DNA of 64,000 nucleotides from Roseobacter sp. Its GTDB lineage: Bacteria > Pseudomonadota > Alphaproteobacteria > Rhodobacterales > Rhodobacteraceae. The stretch is taken from assembly GCA_015665415.1 (NCBI GenBank), contig JADFAE010000016.1, positions 62,001 to 126,000 of the forward strand. Direction: 5' to 3'. The stretch's first letter is position 1. Each line of letters begins with the position of its first letter. The position numbers were made by a program, and so were the translations under genes. Of this stretch, positions 8,865 through 18,279 are shown one piece after another. The notes under the pieces are model-generated. The model saw only the letters and a list, made by a program, of their open reading frames with translations, searched no databases and was not told the DNA's origin.

Positions 8865-10031
8865 ATGTTTGCTGTTTTCAAACGGGCCCGCAAGGCGACA
8901 TTGTCCGCCGTGGCCGCGATTTCTACATTTGCTCTGGCCGCCTGCGATCCGATTGCCATTGGTGGCGGCCCCACTATCAATACCTCCAAACCCGTTCCCG
9001 TCGCGCTTTTGGTGCCACGCGGTTCAGCCCAGTCCGGCGATAGCGTCCTGGCGCAAAGCCTGGAGAATGCCGCTCGTCTGGCCATTGCGGATCTTCAGGG
9101 CGTGCAGATTGACCTGCGCATCTATGACACCGCAGGCGATCCCACCCGCGCGGCCGCCGCCGCCACCGAAGCGGTAAAGGGCGGTGCCCGGATCATTCTC
9201 GGCCCGGTCTATGCCGAAGCGGCCAATGCCGCCGGCATTGCTGCCGCGCAAAAAGGCGTCAATGTTCTGGCCTTTTCCAACACCACCTCGATTGCCGGGG
9301 GCAATGTCTTTATCCTGGGACCAACCTTCGACAATACGGCCCGTCGCCTGACCTCCTATGCCAAGGCACAGGGCAAGGGCCGGATCGTGATTGCCGGGGG
9401 CAGCAATGCCGCAGGCCTAGCCGGCCAAGCGGCGATCCGCAATGCCGCCGCCGGTTCGGGATCCAGCATCACCGACAGCATCGGCTATGAGCTGTCGCAG
9501 CAAGGCGTGATCAACGCCATCCCGCAAATTCGCGCCGCCACCAGCGGCGCTGATGCGCTGTTTCTCACCGCCACAACCGCAGGCGCATTGCCGCTGCTGA
9601 CCCAACTGCTGCCAGAGGCCGGCGTCAAGCCTGAAGACGTCCAATACATTGGCCTAACCCGCTGGGATGTGCCCGCGCAAACCCTGGCTTTGCCCGGCGT
9701 TCAGGGCGGGTGGTTTGCCATGCCCGATCCGGGCCAGGCGCAGCGGTTCCGCGATCGCTACCAATCCACCTACGGCAGCACCCCCCATGCGATTGGCGGG
9801 CTGGCCTATGACGGCATTGCCGCGATCGGCGCTTTGGTGGGGGCAGGCAAGGCCGACGCGCTGACAGCGGCCGCACTGACCCAGGGTGCAGGCTTTCAGG
9901 GCACCGGAGGTATCTTCCGCCTGCGCCCCGATGGCACCAACGACCGCGGGCTTGCCATTGCAACGATCCAAGAACAGAAGGTAGTCGTCATTGACCCAGC
10001 CCCCAGCAGCTTCTCGGGAGCTGGATTCTGA
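8865..10031 (+). CDS. LpoA-like penicillin-binding-protein activator lipoprotein
   Basis: 388-residue outer-envelope lipoprotein with a type I periplasmic-binding fold. A signal sequence ends in a lipobox, LAAC at residues 24-27. VPVALLVPRGS, ARIILGPVYAEAANAAG, and GGLAYDGIAAIGALV follow, as in LpoA/Peripla_BP_6 proteins. In E. coli LpoA stimulates PBP1A from the outer membrane. Divergent rsmI-yraN neighbours match the E. coli lpoA locus and strengthen the call over an amino-acid ABC-transporter binding protein. The N-terminal TPR domain of gammaproteobacterial LpoA is absent. Its last 41 bases overlap glnD. Confidence 0.75.
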   Translation: MFAVFKRARKATLSAVAAISTFALAACDPIAIGGGPTINTSKPVPVALLVPRGSAQSGDSVLAQSLENAARLAIADLQGVQIDLRIYDTAGDPTRAAAAATEAVKGGARIILGPVYAEAANAAGIAAAQKGVNVLAFSNTTSIAGGNVFILGPTFDNTARRLTSYAKAQGKGRIVIAGGSNAAGLAGQAAIRNAAAGSGSSITDSIGYELSQQGVINAIPQIRAATSGADALFLTATTAGALPLLTQLLPEAGVKPEDVQYIGLTRWDVPAQTLALPGVQGGWFAMPDPGQAQRFRDRYQSTYGSTPHAIGGLAYDGIAAIGALVGAGKADALTAAALTQGAGFQGTGGIFRLRPDGTNDRGLAIATIQEQKVVVIDPAPSSFSGAGF

Positions 10032-12831
10032 TCCAGCCCTGACAGCCGATCCTGATCAGCCCAGCTCTGAAGAGTTTCAGAAATCCGGGCTGATCTGTGA
10101 TGCGCTTGCCATTTTCGACCGCGCCGCAATCCAAACCCAGATCGCGGCGCTGGCAGCCGAAGTCGAAACCGGTGCCCTGCGTGGTGAAACCGTCAAGCTG
10201 CTGCGTGCGGCCAACAAGGCCGGGCGCGCCACCATTGCCGAGGCCTTTGCCAAGGCCCCGTTTTCGGCGCGGGCGCTGACCCAGTCCTACAGCTATCTGA
10301 CCGATGGGCTGGTGATGAGTGCCTTTCATGTCGCCACCACCTATCTGCACCCCGCCGGGGCCCCCACCTCCAGCGAGCGCATCGCCTTGATTGCGGTGGG
10401 CGGCTATGGGCGGGGAGAGATGGCGCCGGCCTCTGACGTCGACCTGATGTTCCTGACCCCCTACAAGATCACCGCCTGGGCCGAGAGTGTCATTGAATCG
10501 ATGCTCTACATCCTGTGGGATCTGCGCCTCAAGGTTGGCCATTCCAGCCGCACTATCAAGGATTGCCTGCGCCTTGGCGCCGAGGATTACACCATCCGCA
10601 CCGCCATGCTGGAACATCGCTTTCTGACCGGTGACGCCGGGCTGGCGCAGGAGTTGGACGAAAAACTGCGCAGCGATCTGTTCTCGCGCGACATCCCCGA
10701 TTTCATCGAGGCCAAACTGGCGGAACGCGACGCACGCCACCTGAAGCAGGGCCAGCGCTACATGGTCGAGCCCAACGTCAAAGAGGGCAAGGGAGGCCTG
10801 CGCGATCTGCAATCGCTCTACTGGATCGCCAAATACGTCTACCAGGTGCAGGATGTCGCCGAACTGGTGCCCATCGGGCTGTTCTCTCCGGAAGAGCTCG
10901 ACACCTTTACCAAGGCCGCCAACTTTCTCTGGGCGGTGCGGGCGCATCTGCATCTGGCCACCGGCCGCGCCACCGAGCAACTCAGCTTTGATCTGCAGGT
11001 CGAAGTGGCCAGCCGTATTGGCTATGAGGACCGCGCCGGGCGACGCGCCGTCGAATTCTTCATGCAGGACTATTTCCGTCATGCCACCACGGTGGGCGAT
11101 CTCACCCGGATTCTGCTGACCAAATTGGAGGCCAGCCAGCAGAAGAGCGCGCCGCTGCTGGAGCGGATCTTTCGCCGCCGCCCCCGGGTCAAACCCGGTT
11201 ATACCGTTATTCACAACCGCCTGGATGTGGCTGACCCGGACAGCTTTCTCGCAGACAAGCTGAACCTGCTGCGGATCTTCGAGGAAGCCCTGCGTACCGG
11301 CATGCTGATCCATCCGGACGCGATGCGGCTGCTCACCGCCAACCTGCACCTGATCGACGATGGGATGCGCGCCGACAAGGAAGCGCGCCGGATCTTCCTC
11401 GACCTCTTGCTGAAACACGGCAATCCAGAGCGCGCGCTGCGGCGGATGAATGAACTGGGCGTGCTGTCGGCCTTTATACCTGAGTTTGAGCCCATCGTGG
11501 CGATGATGCAGTTCAACATGTATCACTCCTACACCGTGGATGAGCATACCATTCAGGTAATCTCGAACCTCACCGCCATCGAAAAGGGCGAGCTGGAAGA
11601 TGAGCTGCCGCTGTCCTCCGAGGTGATCCGCAAGGGGCTCAATCGCAAGGTTCTGCTGGTGGCGATGCTGCTGCATGACATTGGCAAGGGGCGCGAACAG
11701 GATCACTCGATTCTGGGGGCCCAGATCGCCCGCAAGGTGGCCCCCCGGCTGGGGCTGAACAAAGCCGACTGCGAGACGGTGGAATGGCTGGTGCGCTATC
11801 ATCTGCTGATGTCCGATATGGCGCAGAAACGCGATATCGCCGATCCGCGTACCGTGCGGGGCTTTGCCAAAGCCGTGCAATCGGTCAAGCGACTGGACCT
11901 TCTGTTGGTGCTGACGGTGTGCGACATTCGCGGTGTTGGCCCGGACACCTGGAACAACTGGAAGGCAGCTTTGCTGCGCGCACTCTACAATCAAACCCGC
12001 GAGGCGCTGGAAAACGGCATGGAGGCGCTCAACCGCGAGCACCGTGGGGCCGCTGGCAAAAAGGCCCTACGCGAGGCGCTGCCGGACTGGTCAAAGGCTG
12101 ATCTCAAACGCGAGACCGCCCGCCATTACGATCCCTATTGGCAGGGTCTGCATGTCACCGCCCATGTCGATTTTGCCGAGATGCTGCGCGAGCTGGAGGC
12201 CAAAAACGATCCCGGCGAAGTGGTCATTCGTCTGTATCCGGATGATGACCGCGACGCCACTCGCGCCTGTTTTGTGATGGCGGATCACCCCGGCATCTTT
12301 GCCCGTGTATCCGGTGCCCTGGCCTTGGTGGGGGCCAATGTGGTGGATGCCCGCAGCTACACCACCAAAGACGGCTATGTGACGGATGCCTTCTGGATTC
12401 AGGACGCCGAGGGCCACCCCTTCGAGGCCTCTCGCCTGCCGCGACTGAACCAGATGATCCTGAAAACCCTCAAGGGCGAGGTGATCACCCGCGACGCCCT
12501 GGAATCGCGCGATAAGATCAAAAAGCGTGAAAAGGCCTTCAAGGTGCCCACCCATATCACCTTTGATAACGAGGGCTCGGAGATCTACACCATCATTGAG
12601 GTCGACACCCGCGACCGCGCCGGATTGCTCTATGATCTGGCCCGTACCCTGGCCAGCGCCAATGTCTATGTTGCCAATGCGGTAATCGCGACCTACGGCG
12701 AACAGGTGGTTGATACCTTCTACGTCAAGGATATGTTTGGCTTGAAATACCACGCCCAGTCGAAACAGGATTTTCTGGAACGCAAACTGCGTGAGGCCAT
12801 TTCCGAAGGGGCAAAGCGGGCGCGCTCATGA
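9991..12831 (+). CDS. glnD: [Protein-PII] uridylyltransferase / uridylyl-removing enzyme
   Basis: 946-residue nitrogen sensor that uridylylates PII under nitrogen limitation and removes UMP when glutamine is high. The nucleotidyltransferase signature GGYGRGEMAPASDVDLMFL lies near residue 130. The HD domain has LLHDIGKGREQDHS near residue 560. Two ACT domains occupy the C-terminus (from about residues 755 and 850), the glutamine sensor. The start is uncertain: the TTG at 9991 overlaps the LpoA-like gene by 41 bases and there is no ATG until well into the conserved part. The stop overlaps murJ (ATGA). Confidence 0.96.
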   Translation: MTQPPAASRELDSDPALTADPDQPSSEEFQKSGLICDALAIFDRAAIQTQIAALAAEVETGALRGETVKLLRAANKAGRATIAEAFAKAPFSARALTQSYSYLTDGLVMSAFHVATTYLHPAGAPTSSERIALIAVGGYGRGEMAPASDVDLMFLTPYKITAWAESVIESMLYILWDLRLKVGHSSRTIKDCLRLGAEDYTIRTAMLEHRFLTGDAGLAQELDEKLRSDLFSRDIPDFIEAKLAERDARHLKQGQRYMVEPNVKEGKGGLRDLQSLYWIAKYVYQVQDVAELVPIGLFSPEELDTFTKAANFLWAVRAHLHLATGRATEQLSFDLQVEVASRIGYEDRAGRRAVEFFMQDYFRHATTVGDLTRILLTKLEASQQKSAPLLERIFRRRPRVKPGYTVIHNRLDVADPDSFLADKLNLLRIFEEALRTGMLIHPDAMRLLTANLHLIDDGMRADKEARRIFLDLLLKHGNPERALRRMNELGVLSAFIPEFEPIVAMMQFNMYHSYTVDEHTIQVISNLTAIEKGELEDELPLSSEVIRKGLNRKVLLVAMLLHDIGKGREQDHSILGAQIARKVAPRLGLNKADCETVEWLVRYHLLMSDMAQKRDIADPRTVRGFAKAVQSVKRLDLLLVLTVCDIRGVGPDTWNNWKAALLRALYNQTREALENGMEALNREHRGAAGKKALREALPDWSKADLKRETARHYDPYWQGLHVTAHVDFAEMLRELEAKNDPGEVVIRLYPDDDRDATRACFVMADHPGIFARVSGALALVGANVVDARSYTTKDGYVTDAFWIQDAEGHPFEASRLPRLNQMILKTLKGEVITRDALESRDKIKKREKAFKVPTHITFDNEGSEIYTIIEVDTRDRAGLLYDLARTLASANVYVANAVIATYGEQVVDTFYVKDMFGLKYHAQSKQDFLERKLREAISEGAKRARS

Positions 12832-14384
12832 AGCCAATCAGATTGCTTTCCGGCTTCATGACCGTTGGGTTCTGGACCTTGGCCAGCCGCATCCTGGGGT
12901 TTCTGCGCGAAATCCTGATCGCCGCCTTCATAGGCCCCGGGCCTCTGCTTGATGCCTTTGTGGTGGCCTTTCGTTTGCCCAACCTGTTTCGCCGCTTCTT
13001 TGCCGAAGGCGCATTCAACGCCGCCTTTGTGCCGCAGTTTTCCAAACGTCTGGAAAGCGGTGAAGATCCCCAGGGCTTTGCCCAGGAAGCCTTCAATCTT
13101 CTGGGGGCCGCGGTTCTGGCTTTGGTGGCTTTGGGGATGATCTTCATGCCCGCCTTGGTCTGGGCCACGGCATCGGGGTTTCAGGGCACCGAGCGCTTCG
13201 ATCTTGCGGTTGGTTTTGGCTATATCGTCTTTCCCTATATCCTGTGCATGTCGCTGGCGGCCCTGTTTTCCGGCGTATTGAACTCCACCGGGCGCTTTGC
13301 CGCCGCCGCGGCGGCACCGGTGCTGCTCAATATCTTTGCCTGCTCTGCCATGGTGCTGGGCGCGGCCCTGGGCGGAGAGGTGACCCTCTGGCTGGTCTGG
13401 ACCATTCCCTTTGCCGGGGTGGCGCAGCTGGCCCTGGTCTGGCGCGCCACCAGTCGGGCCGGGTTTCATCTGCGCCCCGGCTTGCCGCGCCTCAGCCCGG
13501 CCATGGGCCATCTGATGCGGGTGGCGCTGCCTGCTGCCCTGGCCATGGGGGTGACCCAGGTCAATCTGGTGGTCGGGCAGCTGGTGGCCTCGGATATCGA
13601 AAACGCGGTCAGCTGGCTGTTCATCGCCGACCGGCTGTACCAGCTGCCGCTTGGGGTCATCGGTATCGCCGTTGGTATCGTGCTGCTGCCCGATCTGACC
13701 CGGCGGTTGCGCAGCGGCGATGACAGTGGCGCGCGCCAGGCGCTATCGCGGGCCGGTGAGTTCTCGCTGCTGTTCACCCTGCCCTCGGCAGTCGCCTTTA
13801 TGGTGGTGCCAGTGCCGCTGATCTCGGTGCTTTATGAACGCGGCGCCACCGGAGCAGAGGATGTCGCCGCCATCGCCCTGGCAGTGGCAATCTATGGGGC
13901 CGGACTGCCGGCCTTCATCCTGCAAAAAGTGCTGCAGCCGCTGTATTTTGCCCGCGAAGACACCCGCAGCCCCTTTCGCTATGCGCTGGTGGCCATGGTG
14001 GTGAACGCAGCTCTCGCCTTTGGCCTCAAGCCTGTCTTTGGCTGGATCGCCCCCGCCATCGCCGCCTCCGCCGCCGGCTGGGCCATGGTGGCGCTCTTGT
14101 GGCTCGGCGCGGGCCGCATGGGCGATGCTGCCCGCTTTGACAGCCGGTTCTATTCCCGGGTGCTACGCATTGGCCTCGCCTCCCTCGTGATGGGTGCTTT
14201 ACTCTATCTGGGATATGGCGCAACCACCTGGCTCTTCACCCTGCCCAGTTGGCGCTACCTCGCCCTTTTCGGCCTCATCCTGAGCGGCGGCGTAATCTTC
14301 TTTGCGGCCGGGCAGGTCTTTGGTGCCTTTTATCTGTCAGAGCTGAAATCCAGCCTGCGTCGCAGCGCAGACAACAGCGGCTGA
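12828..14384 (+). CDS. murJ: Lipid II flippase MurJ
   Basis: 518-residue inner-membrane MOP-superfamily flippase that moves lipid II to the periplasm for peptidoglycan synthesis. It begins FMTVGFWTLASRILGFLREILIAAFIG and continues RLPNLFRRFFAEGAFNAAFVPQFS, both highly characteristic of MurJ/MviN. About 14 hydrophobic segments are visible. The ATG overlaps the glnD stop, so the two are co-translated. The glnD-murJ order recurs in Rhodobacterales. Confidence 0.95.
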   Translation: MKPIRLLSGFMTVGFWTLASRILGFLREILIAAFIGPGPLLDAFVVAFRLPNLFRRFFAEGAFNAAFVPQFSKRLESGEDPQGFAQEAFNLLGAAVLALVALGMIFMPALVWATASGFQGTERFDLAVGFGYIVFPYILCMSLAALFSGVLNSTGRFAAAAAAPVLLNIFACSAMVLGAALGGEVTLWLVWTIPFAGVAQLALVWRATSRAGFHLRPGLPRLSPAMGHLMRVALPAALAMGVTQVNLVVGQLVASDIENAVSWLFIADRLYQLPLGVIGIAVGIVLLPDLTRRLRSGDDSGARQALSRAGEFSLLFTLPSAVAFMVVPVPLISVLYERGATGAEDVAAIALAVAIYGAGLPAFILQKVLQPLYFAREDTRSPFRYALVAMVVNAALAFGLKPVFGWIAPAIAASAAGWAMVALLWLGAGRMGDAARFDSRFYSRVLRIGLASLVMGALLYLGYGATTWLFTLPSWRYLALFGLILSGGVIFFAAGQVFGAFYLSELKSSLRRSADNSG

Positions 14385-14414
14385 TCTACCTGCAACAAGG
14401 GCTTCAGACGCCAA

Positions 14415-14436
14415 GCGCCGCGCGTCAGCGCGGCGC
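14415..14436. terminator. Strong hairpin downstream of murJ
   Basis: GCGCCGCGC and GCGCGGCGC form a perfect 9-base-pair stem around GTCA. No T-run follows on either strand, so it may be a Rho-dependent end or a dispersed palindromic repeat rather than a classical intrinsic terminator. It lies in the convergent gap between murJ and the rhomboid gene. Confidence 0.5.
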
Positions 14437-14497
14437 CATGCCCAACGGCTGAGCCCCTTCTTTGAAGGGGGTGACGCGGGCGGGAGCCCCCCCCCTT

Positions 14498-14531
14498 GCC
14501 CGATTAGTCCCGGCGCCCGATTAGTCCCGGC
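14498..14531. repeat. 17-base tandem duplication at the rhomboid stop codon
   Basis: The unit GCCCGATTAGTCCCGGC occurs twice head to tail. The right copy contains the TAA stop (14521-14523, reverse strand) and last codons of the rhomboid gene; the left copy lies just outside. It probably arose by recent slippage and does not change the protein. Confidence 0.8.
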
Positions 14532-15207
14532 GAATGTTGCCGCGAATACGGGCCCAGCCTCCGGGCGCCAGAAAGAACGACAGGGTAAATCCAGTGGCAA
14601 AGCCGCAGAGATCCGCCACCCAGTCCTTTTGCCCCCCAAAGAGCAGCCCAAACACAAGCTGCGCTACCATCAGAAAGGCAATCAGCGAAAAGGCGCGGCT
14701 TTGCTGCGCGCCGACCAGCGCCAATGACCGCCAAAGAATATAGGTAAAAGCCCCGATCAGGCCGTAGACCGCTGGAAAGCCGCCAATCAGCGGCACCGAG
14801 GCCCCCAACAACAGCGCATAGCCCAATGCCCCGCCGAGGGCTGACATCATGAAGATGAGAACCATGGCCAGATCGCCCATGACCTCGCCCACCATCTTGC
14901 CCATGGCCAGCACAAAAACACAGACAAACAGCGCATGGGTAAAGGCCCCATGCACAAAGGCATAAGACAAAAACCGGATCAGATGTTCAGCCGGCCATTG
15001 CCCGGTCTCCACCATCCACCAGAAAATCTCTGGCGAAAACGCATAGGACTGAAACGCCTCAAGCCGCCAGCCAATCGCCTCCGGCCCGCCAATGATGCCG
15101 CGCATACCAAGGGAGAACATCGCCTCAATCCCCATGATCACCAGCACCAGTGCCACCACTGCAGGTGGCAGCGGGTTGACCGGAGAGGGGTTTTCTTCAC
15201 TGCTCAT
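14521..15207 (-). CDS. Rhomboid-family membrane protein lacking the catalytic Ser/His
   Basis: 228-residue polytopic membrane protein with the rhomboid layout of about six hydrophobic segments. The first loop HGAFTH (H86, H91) is kept. The Asn three residues after the second His, used for the oxyanion hole, is Val95. The catalytic GxSG of the fourth segment reads [12 protein letters not shown], so Ser and Gly are Phe144 and Pro145. The catalytic His of the last segment (AHxxG) is Asp199 ([11 protein letters not shown]). It is therefore predicted to be proteolytically dead, perhaps a client-binding pseudoprotease. Reading is convergent with murJ and divergent from trpS. Confidence 0.82.
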   Translation of the reverse strand: MSSEENPSPVNPLPPAVVALVLVIMGIEAMFSLGMRGIIGGPEAIGWRLEAFQSYAFSPEIFWWMVETGQWPAEHLIRFLSYAFVHGAFTHALFVCVFVLAMGKMVGEVMGDLAMVLIFMMSALGGALGYALLLGASVPLIGGFPAVYGLIGAFTYILWRSLALVGAQQSRAFSLIAFLMVAQLVFGLLFGGQKDWVADLCGFATGFTLSFFLAPGGWARIRGNIRRD

Positions 15208-15320
15208 GTCTTGATGCTCCTAAGTCTCATTTCGGGTCTCAGGTGGCTGCCCTGTTGACCCTGCGCTGGCCCATGGGTAAGCGACTAGGGATCATAATTC
15301 CAGACGGGAGTTTCGCCCTC

Positions 15321-16349
15321 ATGAGCGATACGACATTTACGCCGCGCGTCTTCTCCGGCATTCAGCCTTCCGGCAACCTGCACCTGGGCAACTACCTGGG
15401 TGCCCTGAAGCGCTTTGTCGACTGGCAGGACCGCGATGTCGAAAGCATCTACTGCATGGTTGACCTGCACGCGATCACCGTCTGGCAAAATCCGCAGGAT
15501 CTGATGAAATCCACCCGCGAGCTCTGCGCCGGTTTCATCGCCGCGGGCCTGGATCCTGAAAACTCGATCCTGATCAACCAAAGCCAGGTGCCCGAGCACG
15601 CGCAACTGGCCTGGATCTTCAACTGCGTCGCCCGTATGGGCTGGATGCAGCGAATGACCCAGTTCAAGGACAAGGCGGGCAAGAATGCGCAGAATGCCTC
15701 GTTGGGGCTTTTTGCCTATCCCGCCCTGATGGCCGCCGACATTCTGACCTATCACGCCACCCATGTGCCGGTGGGCGAGGATCAGAAACAACATCTGGAG
15801 CTGACCCGCGACATCGCCACCAAGTTCAACCACGACTATGGCGTCGATTTCTTCCCCATCACCGAACCGGTGATCGAAGGCGCGGCAACCCGAGTGATGT
15901 CCCTGCGCGACGGCTCCAAGAAGATGTCGAAATCCGATGCCTCGGATGCCAGCCGCATCAACATGACCGATGATGCAGAGGCCATCGCCAAGAAGATCCG
16001 CAAGGCCAAGACCGACCCCGACGCCCTGCCCTCCGAGGCCAAGGGCCTGGAAGAGCGCCCCGAGGCCCGCAACCTGGTCAATATCTTTGCCGCTCTGAAC
16101 GAGCAATCGGTGGATCAGGTGCTGGCAGATGTCGGCGGCAAGCAGTTCTCTGAGTTCAAACCGATGCTGGTAGATCTCGCGGTGGCAAAACTGGCACCGA
16201 TCTCTGCCGAGATGGCGCGGCTGATGCAGCATCAGGATGAGATCGACAAGATCCTCACCCGGGGCTCTGAGCGCGCCCGCGCCATCACCGCGCCGATCCT
16301 GCGCCAGACCTATGAGATCGTCGGTATGGTGCCCCCGGTCGAAGTCTGA
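15321..16349 (+). CDS. trpS: Tryptophanyl-tRNA synthetase
   Basis: 342-residue class I aminoacyl-tRNA synthetase charging tRNA-Trp. The HIGH-type motif appears in [20 protein letters not shown]. The KMSKS loop is [29 protein letters not shown] is typical of TrpRS. The ATG at 15321 is chosen because it gives the family N-terminus ([15 protein letters not shown]) behind a GGGAG; 26 extra upstream codons are unlike TrpRS. An intrinsic terminator follows 20 bases after the stop. Confidence 0.97.
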   Translation: MSDTTFTPRVFSGIQPSGNLHLGNYLGALKRFVDWQDRDVESIYCMVDLHAITVWQNPQDLMKSTRELCAGFIAAGLDPENSILINQSQVPEHAQLAWIFNCVARMGWMQRMTQFKDKAGKNAQNASLGLFAYPALMAADILTYHATHVPVGEDQKQHLELTRDIATKFNHDYGVDFFPITEPVIEGAATRVMSLRDGSKKMSKSDASDASRINMTDDAEAIAKKIRKAKTDPDALPSEAKGLEERPEARNLVNIFAALNEQSVDQVLADVGGKQFSEFKPMLVDLAVAKLAPISAEMARLMQHQDEIDKILTRGSERARAITAPILRQTYEIVGMVPPVEV

Positions 16350-16369
16350 GCCAGACAACAGATCCCCAG

Positions 16370-16405
16370 AAAAAGGCCGCCCAAGTCAACTTGGGCGGCC
16401 TTTTT
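16370..16405 (+). terminator. Intrinsic terminator of trpS, probably bidirectional
   Basis: AAAAAGGCCGCCCAAG and CTTGGGCGGCCTTTTT form a long perfect stem with a TCAA loop, ending in a T-run on the + strand and, by symmetry, on the - strand. It serves trpS and possibly the leftward tmpA-tmpB unit. Confidence 0.93.
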
Positions 16406-16444
16406 CTGTCCCGTGAGTGGGCTGATTATTAGCCTAGACTTCTA

Positions 16445-17041
16445 TCAAGCTGTGGCTGCGATGTGGCGATCCACCATACGCTGCACCATCGGGGCAAAAT
16501 GCCAATAATCCGGGGTCTCCATGTCGGCACGTTTGCCCGCCTCATCGAGATAGCGCACCGCGATGATTTCCTTCAGGTTCGGATTGGCCTCAAATTCCGC
16601 CACCTCGTCGGCATTCATCGGGCCGCCCTGCAGCTCTAGCGTATGTACCGAAGCTGGCGAAAGCCGTTTGAAATACTCAGGCTTGGTGGCACAGAGATAG
16701 CGTTTGGCTGCAACGTGATAGCGACAGCAATCGGTGATCACGCTGGGAAAGAACTGCTCCAGCACCTCAGCACCTGCATCCTCGTGGTGGCGATCCTCGG
16801 TGTCATCGGGATGATAGGTGCCAAACTCCGAGGTGAAATGGCCGATGTCATGCAGCAGCGCCCCAATGATGATCTCCTCCGGCTGGCCATTTTGTTCGGC
16901 AATGGTCGCCCCCTGCAACATATGCTCGCCCATGGTCACGGGTTCGCCCAGGTATTCCTCACCGCCGCGGCGTTCAAAGATCGATCCCAGGAACGCGACG
17001 ATATTGCTGTGATCGAGGCTGGCGATATCCGGCTTGCTCAT
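16445..17041 (-). CDS. tmpB: TmpB-like HD-domain mixed-valent diiron oxygenase
   Basis: 198-residue PhnZ-type HD oxygenase. In the characterised Leisingera system TmpB cleaves the C-P bond of 1-hydroxy-2-(trimethylamino)ethylphosphonate, giving glycine betaine and phosphate. H40, H64-D65 (ALLHDIGHF) and the His of HHEDAGAE fit the diiron ligands. Y30 and E33 of YLGE correspond to the mobile Tyr/Glu pair of PhnZ (YIGE in the recalled sequence). The start at 17041 follows GGAAGGATGATCAG, which overlaps the tmpA stop, so the two are co-translated four bases apart. It would commonly be annotated only as an HD-domain protein. Confidence 0.85.
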   Translation of the reverse strand: MSKPDIASLDHSNIVAFLGSIFERRGGEEYLGEPVTMGEHMLQGATIAEQNGQPEEIIIGALLHDIGHFTSEFGTYHPDDTEDRHHEDAGAEVLEQFFPSVITDCCRYHVAAKRYLCATKPEYFKRLSPASVHTLELQGGPMNADEVAEFEANPNLKEIIAVRYLDEAGKRADMETPDYWHFAPMVQRMVDRHIAATA

Positions 17042-17045
17042 CTGA

Positions 17046-18179
17046 TCATCCTTCCTGTTGCGCCGAGAGCGCCGCAAATTTTGAATTCAGCCCGTCCTTG
17101 TCAGCGTAGCATCCCTGCAGCCAACGCGTGCCGGTTCCGGAGTAGGCCTTGCGCGCATGCAGCACCCGGGTGTTGTCGACCACAAAACCTTCGCCGGGCT
17201 CCAGGCGGAAGGTTACTTCCATTGCCTCGTCGTCGATGATCTCGCCCAGGCGACGATAGGCCGCGTAATAGGTGTCCATGTCACCAAAGGGCACATCCTT
17301 GACAGCTGCCAGCGAGCGGTTGTTGAACCGCACCCCGATCAGCTCGCCATCGGGGGCCAGCTCGATCATCGGGCGGCGCGAACGCAGGCAGGTCTCTGCG
17401 TCACCGGCATATTCAAACCGGGCGCAGTATTTGGCCAGCACGTCAAAATACTCTTCATTCTCGGCGCGCAGACGCAGCGCGGCCGCAAACCCATCCACCA
17501 CCATGTTTTCACCACCGGCAGCAGAACTTTCGAGACAGTAAAGCACCTGGATCGAGGGCACCGGATCGCGGTAGGGATTGTCGGTATGGGCCTGTAGCCC
17601 CAGCCCGGTAAAGGCCAGATTGGTTGGGTTCACCTCGGTGCGGACCTCAAAGTGGCGGCCATAGTTGGTTTCGCGCACATAGCCAAAGAGATCGACCACC
17701 TTGAACAGCGACCCATCTTCAAGCGGGCCATTCTCGATCTTGCCAAAGCCATATCGGGTCACCTTGCCGAGCCAATCGCGCAGGGCATCGCCGCCCTTGG
17801 CCAGCTGTTGGAAATCGCCGATTGGCACATCCGACATCAGGCTGCTGTTCCACGGTGTGGTCTCATCGGGCAGCCAGCCCGCCTCTGCGCGCGCAACCTT
17901 GTCATATGCGTTGGCCGCCAGCCAGCTGAGGTCAAACTCGACGGTCTTGTCTTCGGGCGCAAAGCTGACGCGCAGCGTCTCTCCTGACAGCTCAACCGCT
18001 GCCAGCTTGGTTTCTGCCGGAATATCCCGCAGTGCAACCAGACGCTGGCCATTGCCCGGCGCACGGGTCTGATCGTCCTGGGCATTGTCACGCAGCCAGA
18101 TGGCATGGAACCGGCGTGGCTGCCCTTCAAGGTCAAGGGTCAGAAAGTCGCCATTCGGGGAGAGGGATACGGAAGTCAT
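17046..18179 (-). CDS. tmpA: TmpA-like 2-(trimethylamino)ethylphosphonate dioxygenase
   Basis: 377-residue Fe(II)/2-oxoglutarate oxygenase of the gamma-butyrobetaine hydroxylase family. The N-terminal GBBH domain is present (RFHAIWLRDNAQDDQTR, residues 23-39). The iron triad is H198-x-D200 (AHTDNPYRDPVPS) and probably H341 (DNTRVLHARKA). Adjacency to the PhnZ-like TmpB, rather than to carnitine genes, favours hydroxylation of 2-(trimethylamino)ethylphosphonate at C1 over gamma-butyrobetaine hydroxylation. The alternative cannot be excluded by reading alone. It is the first gene of a two-gene unit divergent from a LysR regulator. Confidence 0.83.
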   Translation of the reverse strand: MTSVSLSPNGDFLTLDLEGQPRRFHAIWLRDNAQDDQTRAPGNGQRLVALRDIPAETKLAAVELSGETLRVSFAPEDKTVEFDLSWLAANAYDKVARAEAGWLPDETTPWNSSLMSDVPIGDFQQLAKGGDALRDWLGKVTRYGFGKIENGPLEDGSLFKVVDLFGYVRETNYGRHFEVRTEVNPTNLAFTGLGLQAHTDNPYRDPVPSIQVLYCLESSAAGGENMVVDGFAAALRLRAENEEYFDVLAKYCARFEYAGDAETCLRSRRPMIELAPDGELIGVRFNNRSLAAVKDVPFGDMDTYYAAYRRLGEIIDDEAMEVTFRLEPGEGFVVDNTRVLHARKAYSGTGTRWLQGCYADKDGLNSKFAALSAQQEG

Positions 18180-18279
18180 CGCTTGAAAGTCCTAGCTGAT
18201 CTGTTCACAGGTGACAGTCTCTGCCCTCTCGCCTATAAAATCAAATCAGCAAAATGGTGAATGAGACTCAGGTTTCCTT

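Noticed and set aside
9988-12042. 684-codon open frame on the minus strand opposite glnD
   Set aside because: Lies entirely antisense to glnD, which has full catalytic motifs. The predicted protein is rich in Gln/His/Gly with no family motif, a typical by-product of GC-rich codon use.
17046-18179. Annotation as gamma-butyrobetaine hydroxylase of carnitine metabolism
   Set aside because: The PhnZ-like partner four bases downstream and absence of carnitine genes make TmpA the better call, though it is not proven.
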